From contig NC_044009.1 in the NCBI RefSeq assembly GCF_900496995.4, positions 10,758,001 to 10,822,000 on the forward strand: a stretch of DNA of 64,000 nucleotides. Reading direction: 5' to 3'. Every line of letters starts with the position of its first letter. Position 1 is the stretch's first letter. The notes below the pieces were generated by a model. The model had not been told where the DNA came from. It made no database searches and saw nothing but the letters and a program-made list of their open reading frames with translations. The DNA comes from Aquila chrysaetos chrysaetos (lineage: Eukaryota > Chordata > Aves > Accipitriformes > Accipitridae). The position numbers and the translations under genes were made by a program. Below are positions 61,581-64,000 of the stretch, piece by piece.

Positions 61581-62385
61581 TTGTGGCCCAAATTTATGCC
61601 CTCTTCCCAAAACCCAGGCTCTTTGAAACCCAGGCTGGGCCAGCATTTAACATATAGCCATGCCATGAGTTACTGCAAACAACCCTCCTTGAGCAAAAGA
61701 AATCCAGCAGCTGAGGTAATCCTTCTTGTTTTCCGGTGAGGAGCAGGCATGAAGGAGAAGGAGGCAGGGCTGGGGAACTCTTAAAGATTTTTTTATTGAT
61801 TTTTTTTTTTTTCAGAAGACACTCGAGCAAAAGGGAAATGGAAAAATTGAAAACCCGTCCCCCTCACTGCCATGGGGCCATGTCCAACCTGAGAGCACAG
61901 GATAGTGCTCCTGACAGGGCTGATGCTTGGTGTGAATACCCACAGCCGAGCACTGAGCTGCCAGACCGGTATGGATAAATAAGAAGTACTGCCCAAGCCA
62001 GAGGCTTGTGGCCAGACCCCCGATCTTTTGTCCCAGGATGGATGCAGAGGGTCCTGTGCAGACCCTGGAGCAACCCCCCCTGAGCTTGGGAGCGAGGATC
62101 TGCCCCACAGTTCTGGATGGATAGCCCTGTCCCCACCCTCCAGCTTTTTGCATGCCCCTTCCTGGCAGCCCGTAACCTCTCATGGGGAATTTCTGTTACA
62201 GTCCATCCAAATGAAACCCAGACCATGATGTGGTCCGTTGACCACAGAAGCTGTCATCTCCCATGACCTCACTTGATCATGACAACACCAAAAAAATCCT
62301 GACCCTGCAAAAATGGCCATGCCAAGCTCCAAAGTCTGCAACAACTTGAGTTTTAAACTATTTTTTTTTTTTTTTCACTTTCTAG
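61581..62385. other. Unique non-coding stretch
   Basis: T-rich tracts near 61796-61813 and 62361-62375 and overlapping chance frames. No repeat or gene was recognised. Confidence 0.6.
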
Positions 62386-62489
62386 AATTGATTCCCCCTG
62401 TATGGGTGCTGCCAGCTCAGCAATGCACGAAGAAATCACTGCTACAAACTGCCTTGTGCAAGCACCCTGAGCCCCGCCAGCCAAGACAG
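62386..62489 (+). other. Candidate 104-nt exon
   Basis: A long T tract followed by CACTTTCTAG forms a strong 3' splice site, and CAG|GTACCT at 62489/62490 is a fair donor. One frame stays open through the segment but reads Cys- and Pro-rich sequence without a known family. It could be an lncRNA exon; chance is likelier. Confidence 0.15.
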
Positions 62490-64000
62490 GTACCTGCCCT
62501 TTGCCAGCCTCCGTTCTCAGTGTGTTTGCTCTGTTCCTGGTTTGGCAGGGAGGCTGTGCGGAAAAACCAGTGTGGGTTCCCTCAGGACTGCTCGCAATCA
62601 GTCTCCAATGCCGTTACCTGTGTATCACGCAGCCCCAACTTTTAATGAGTGCCCCCAGGGCAGGCAGGTTATGAAAGAAGCCCCATTAGTGTGCCCTTGC
62701 TGCCTCCCTGACGTCAATGTGACGCAGTGTAATCAGGGGAGAACACAGAGCAGGGTACAAAACTCTGGGGAGTGCAGGCTTTTGGGTGCAACCAGAAAAA
62801 AAAAAGAATGAAGGGGTGGAGCAAGTAGCAATAAGAGATGGAGGGAGATTGTCTTATCACCCAGAACTGGCAACTGGAGGGAATTTCCTCTCCTGAGTGC
62901 AGACTCTGCAAGCATGGATGATGTTCTCCCATCGTTCTGGTCCTGCAGATCCAGCTCTCGCCATGGGCACCAGGGTGGCTGCAGCAGAGAGGGGACAGCA
63001 GGCACATGCTGCACCAGATCTCGGGCTCGCCTTGCTCGGATCTGATGGCATGTGGTTTTTAAATCATGCAGGGTTGATGTTATGCCACGATGCCCAGGCA
63101 CTTTAATTTTGCACGTAGATTTTGAACAGGCTTTAACAATATTTGTTGGAGAACAACTTCAGTAAAGAGCCAGAGCATCTGCATCAACAGGAAGCTGCTC
63201 ACATGGCTGCATCTGTCCTGTGAACTCAGGGAAAAAAACTAGATCTGCACAATCTCTCCAACAGCAACCCAGCAGCACTAGGGATTGTCCCACTTGTACT
63301 GTAGGGTGGCAGACTGCGTTGTGCATGTCGTGCTGCAGAAGATTGCATGTTCACCCCAAACTCTGCAATATTTGCTGAGCCATCTCCATCCATGGATTTG
63401 TCCGAAAGAAAGGAGCAAGCAAGAGCACTTCTGTTCCTCTGCTTGCAGGACAGACTCTGCAGCTGGGACCCATGCAGGCTGAAACAGCAGAAAACTTTCA
63501 AAATGCACATGAACCCAAGTCTTACTTCTGAATCTTTTAAGTCTTACTTCTCTGCTTTTTAACACAGCTTCCTGACGTTGTTTTTTTTTTCCCTTGGAGG
63601 TCACAGCAATTGCTGAACACAGGTGACATGGGCTAGAAGCAACACTTTCACTGTGCTGACCTACCTGGCTTTGGCTGGGCATTGCCAGTGCTCGGCAGGT
63701 GACTGTCAGGAAGTCCCTAGCGTCACAGGTACGAGCTGGAGGTTGTGGCCAAACACCCAGTGAACACCCAGTGGTGGAAATGGAGAGAATGGGAGCCAGT
63801 ATGGGGAGGGGAAGAAGCAGCCTCTCAAGGCATGGTGACAGTGTAAGGCGGCTGGGATGCTCTTGTTGCTCCTGTTTTGGAATATCAGTCCAATGTGTCT
63901 GGAGAGAATCAGACACAGTGATGGCATCTGGCACTTCTGCTCCATCTATTCCTTGGTCTCCCACTGAGCCTGGTGTCGTGGGATGCAAGCCATGAGGGCA
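62490..64000. other. Unique non-coding stretch
   Basis: The longest ATG frame of the window, 236 codons on the minus strand at 63278-63988, lies here. It has no domain, signal peptide or repeat, and plus-strand frames overlap it, so I do not call it a gene. An 11-bp tandem duplication (AACACCCAGTG twice) occupies 63752-63773. No transposon or RNA gene was recognised. Confidence 0.5.

Noticed and set aside
63278-63988. 236-codon minus-strand ORF, longest in the window
   Set aside because: No domain, signal peptide or family resemblance; overlapped by plus-strand frames. The length is only mildly surprising for 64 kb of moderately GC-rich DNA read in six frames.
1-64000. CRISPR arrays, operons, prophage, toxin or defence systems
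   Set aside because: No regularly spaced repeats, bacterial gene structure or phage genes exist anywhere; the sequence is vertebrate non-coding DNA.
1-64000. tRNA, rRNA or snRNA genes and endogenous retroviral proviruses
   Set aside because: No A/B-box pair with cloverleaf, no rRNA-like conserved blocks, and no paired LTRs or retroviral coding motifs were seen on either strand.

Overview
This window looks like non-coding DNA from a vertebrate nuclear genome, most likely a bird (at least a sauropsid). The evidence is direct. It holds decayed copies of CR1 LINEs, the dominant retrotransposon of birds, crocodilians and turtles. It also holds short palindromic repeats with a GTCAATGG/CCATTGAC-type core, which I know from sauropsid genomes. 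Repeat density is low, which fits a bird better than a turtle or crocodilian. No bacterial, phage or plasmid organisation is visible: no long codon-biased ORFs, no operons, no ribosome binding sites.

I cannot support any complete protein-coding gene. The longest ATG-to-stop frames (236, 210 and 207 codons) lie in GC-richer stretches, resemble no protein family I know, and overlap other frames. The window is best read as intergenic or long-intron sequence. A few places have exon-like splice signals: 8018-8101, 13597-13674, 55156-55380 and 62386-62489. They are reported as low-confidence candidates, not as genes.

Layout. 1-11.9 kb: unique sequence with a 17-bp tandem repeat, an RFX X-box-like site and one candidate exon. 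11.9-12.0 kb: a nearly full-length palindromic repeat. 13.6 kb: a 78-nt segment between strong consensus splice sites. 17.3-18.2 kb: a large decayed CR1 on the minus strand, recognisable in both its reverse-transcriptase and C-terminal parts. 24.7-26.4 kb: a repeat cluster with a probable CR1 on the plus strand, a palindromic-repeat fragment, a second CR1 on the minus strand and a 26-bp tandem duplication. 31.6-31.9 kb: an AT-rich stretch with an inverted repeat and a T16 tract. 41.5 kb: a second palindromic element. 49.1 kb: a dense group of MEF2, RFX X-box and E-box sites that reads like an enhancer. 51.5 kb: a perfect 14-bp hairpin. 55.2 kb: a candidate terminal exon. 57-64 kb: short tandem duplications and AT-rich, homeobox/forkhead/octamer-containing stretches typical of conserved non-coding elements.

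Nothing here forms a pathway or gene cluster. The most interesting content is regulatory (49.1 kb, 59.9 kb, 61.3 kb) and palaeogenomic (the CR1 and palindromic repeats). No new biological system was found. Repeat families were assigned by matching remembered consensus features, not by a search.
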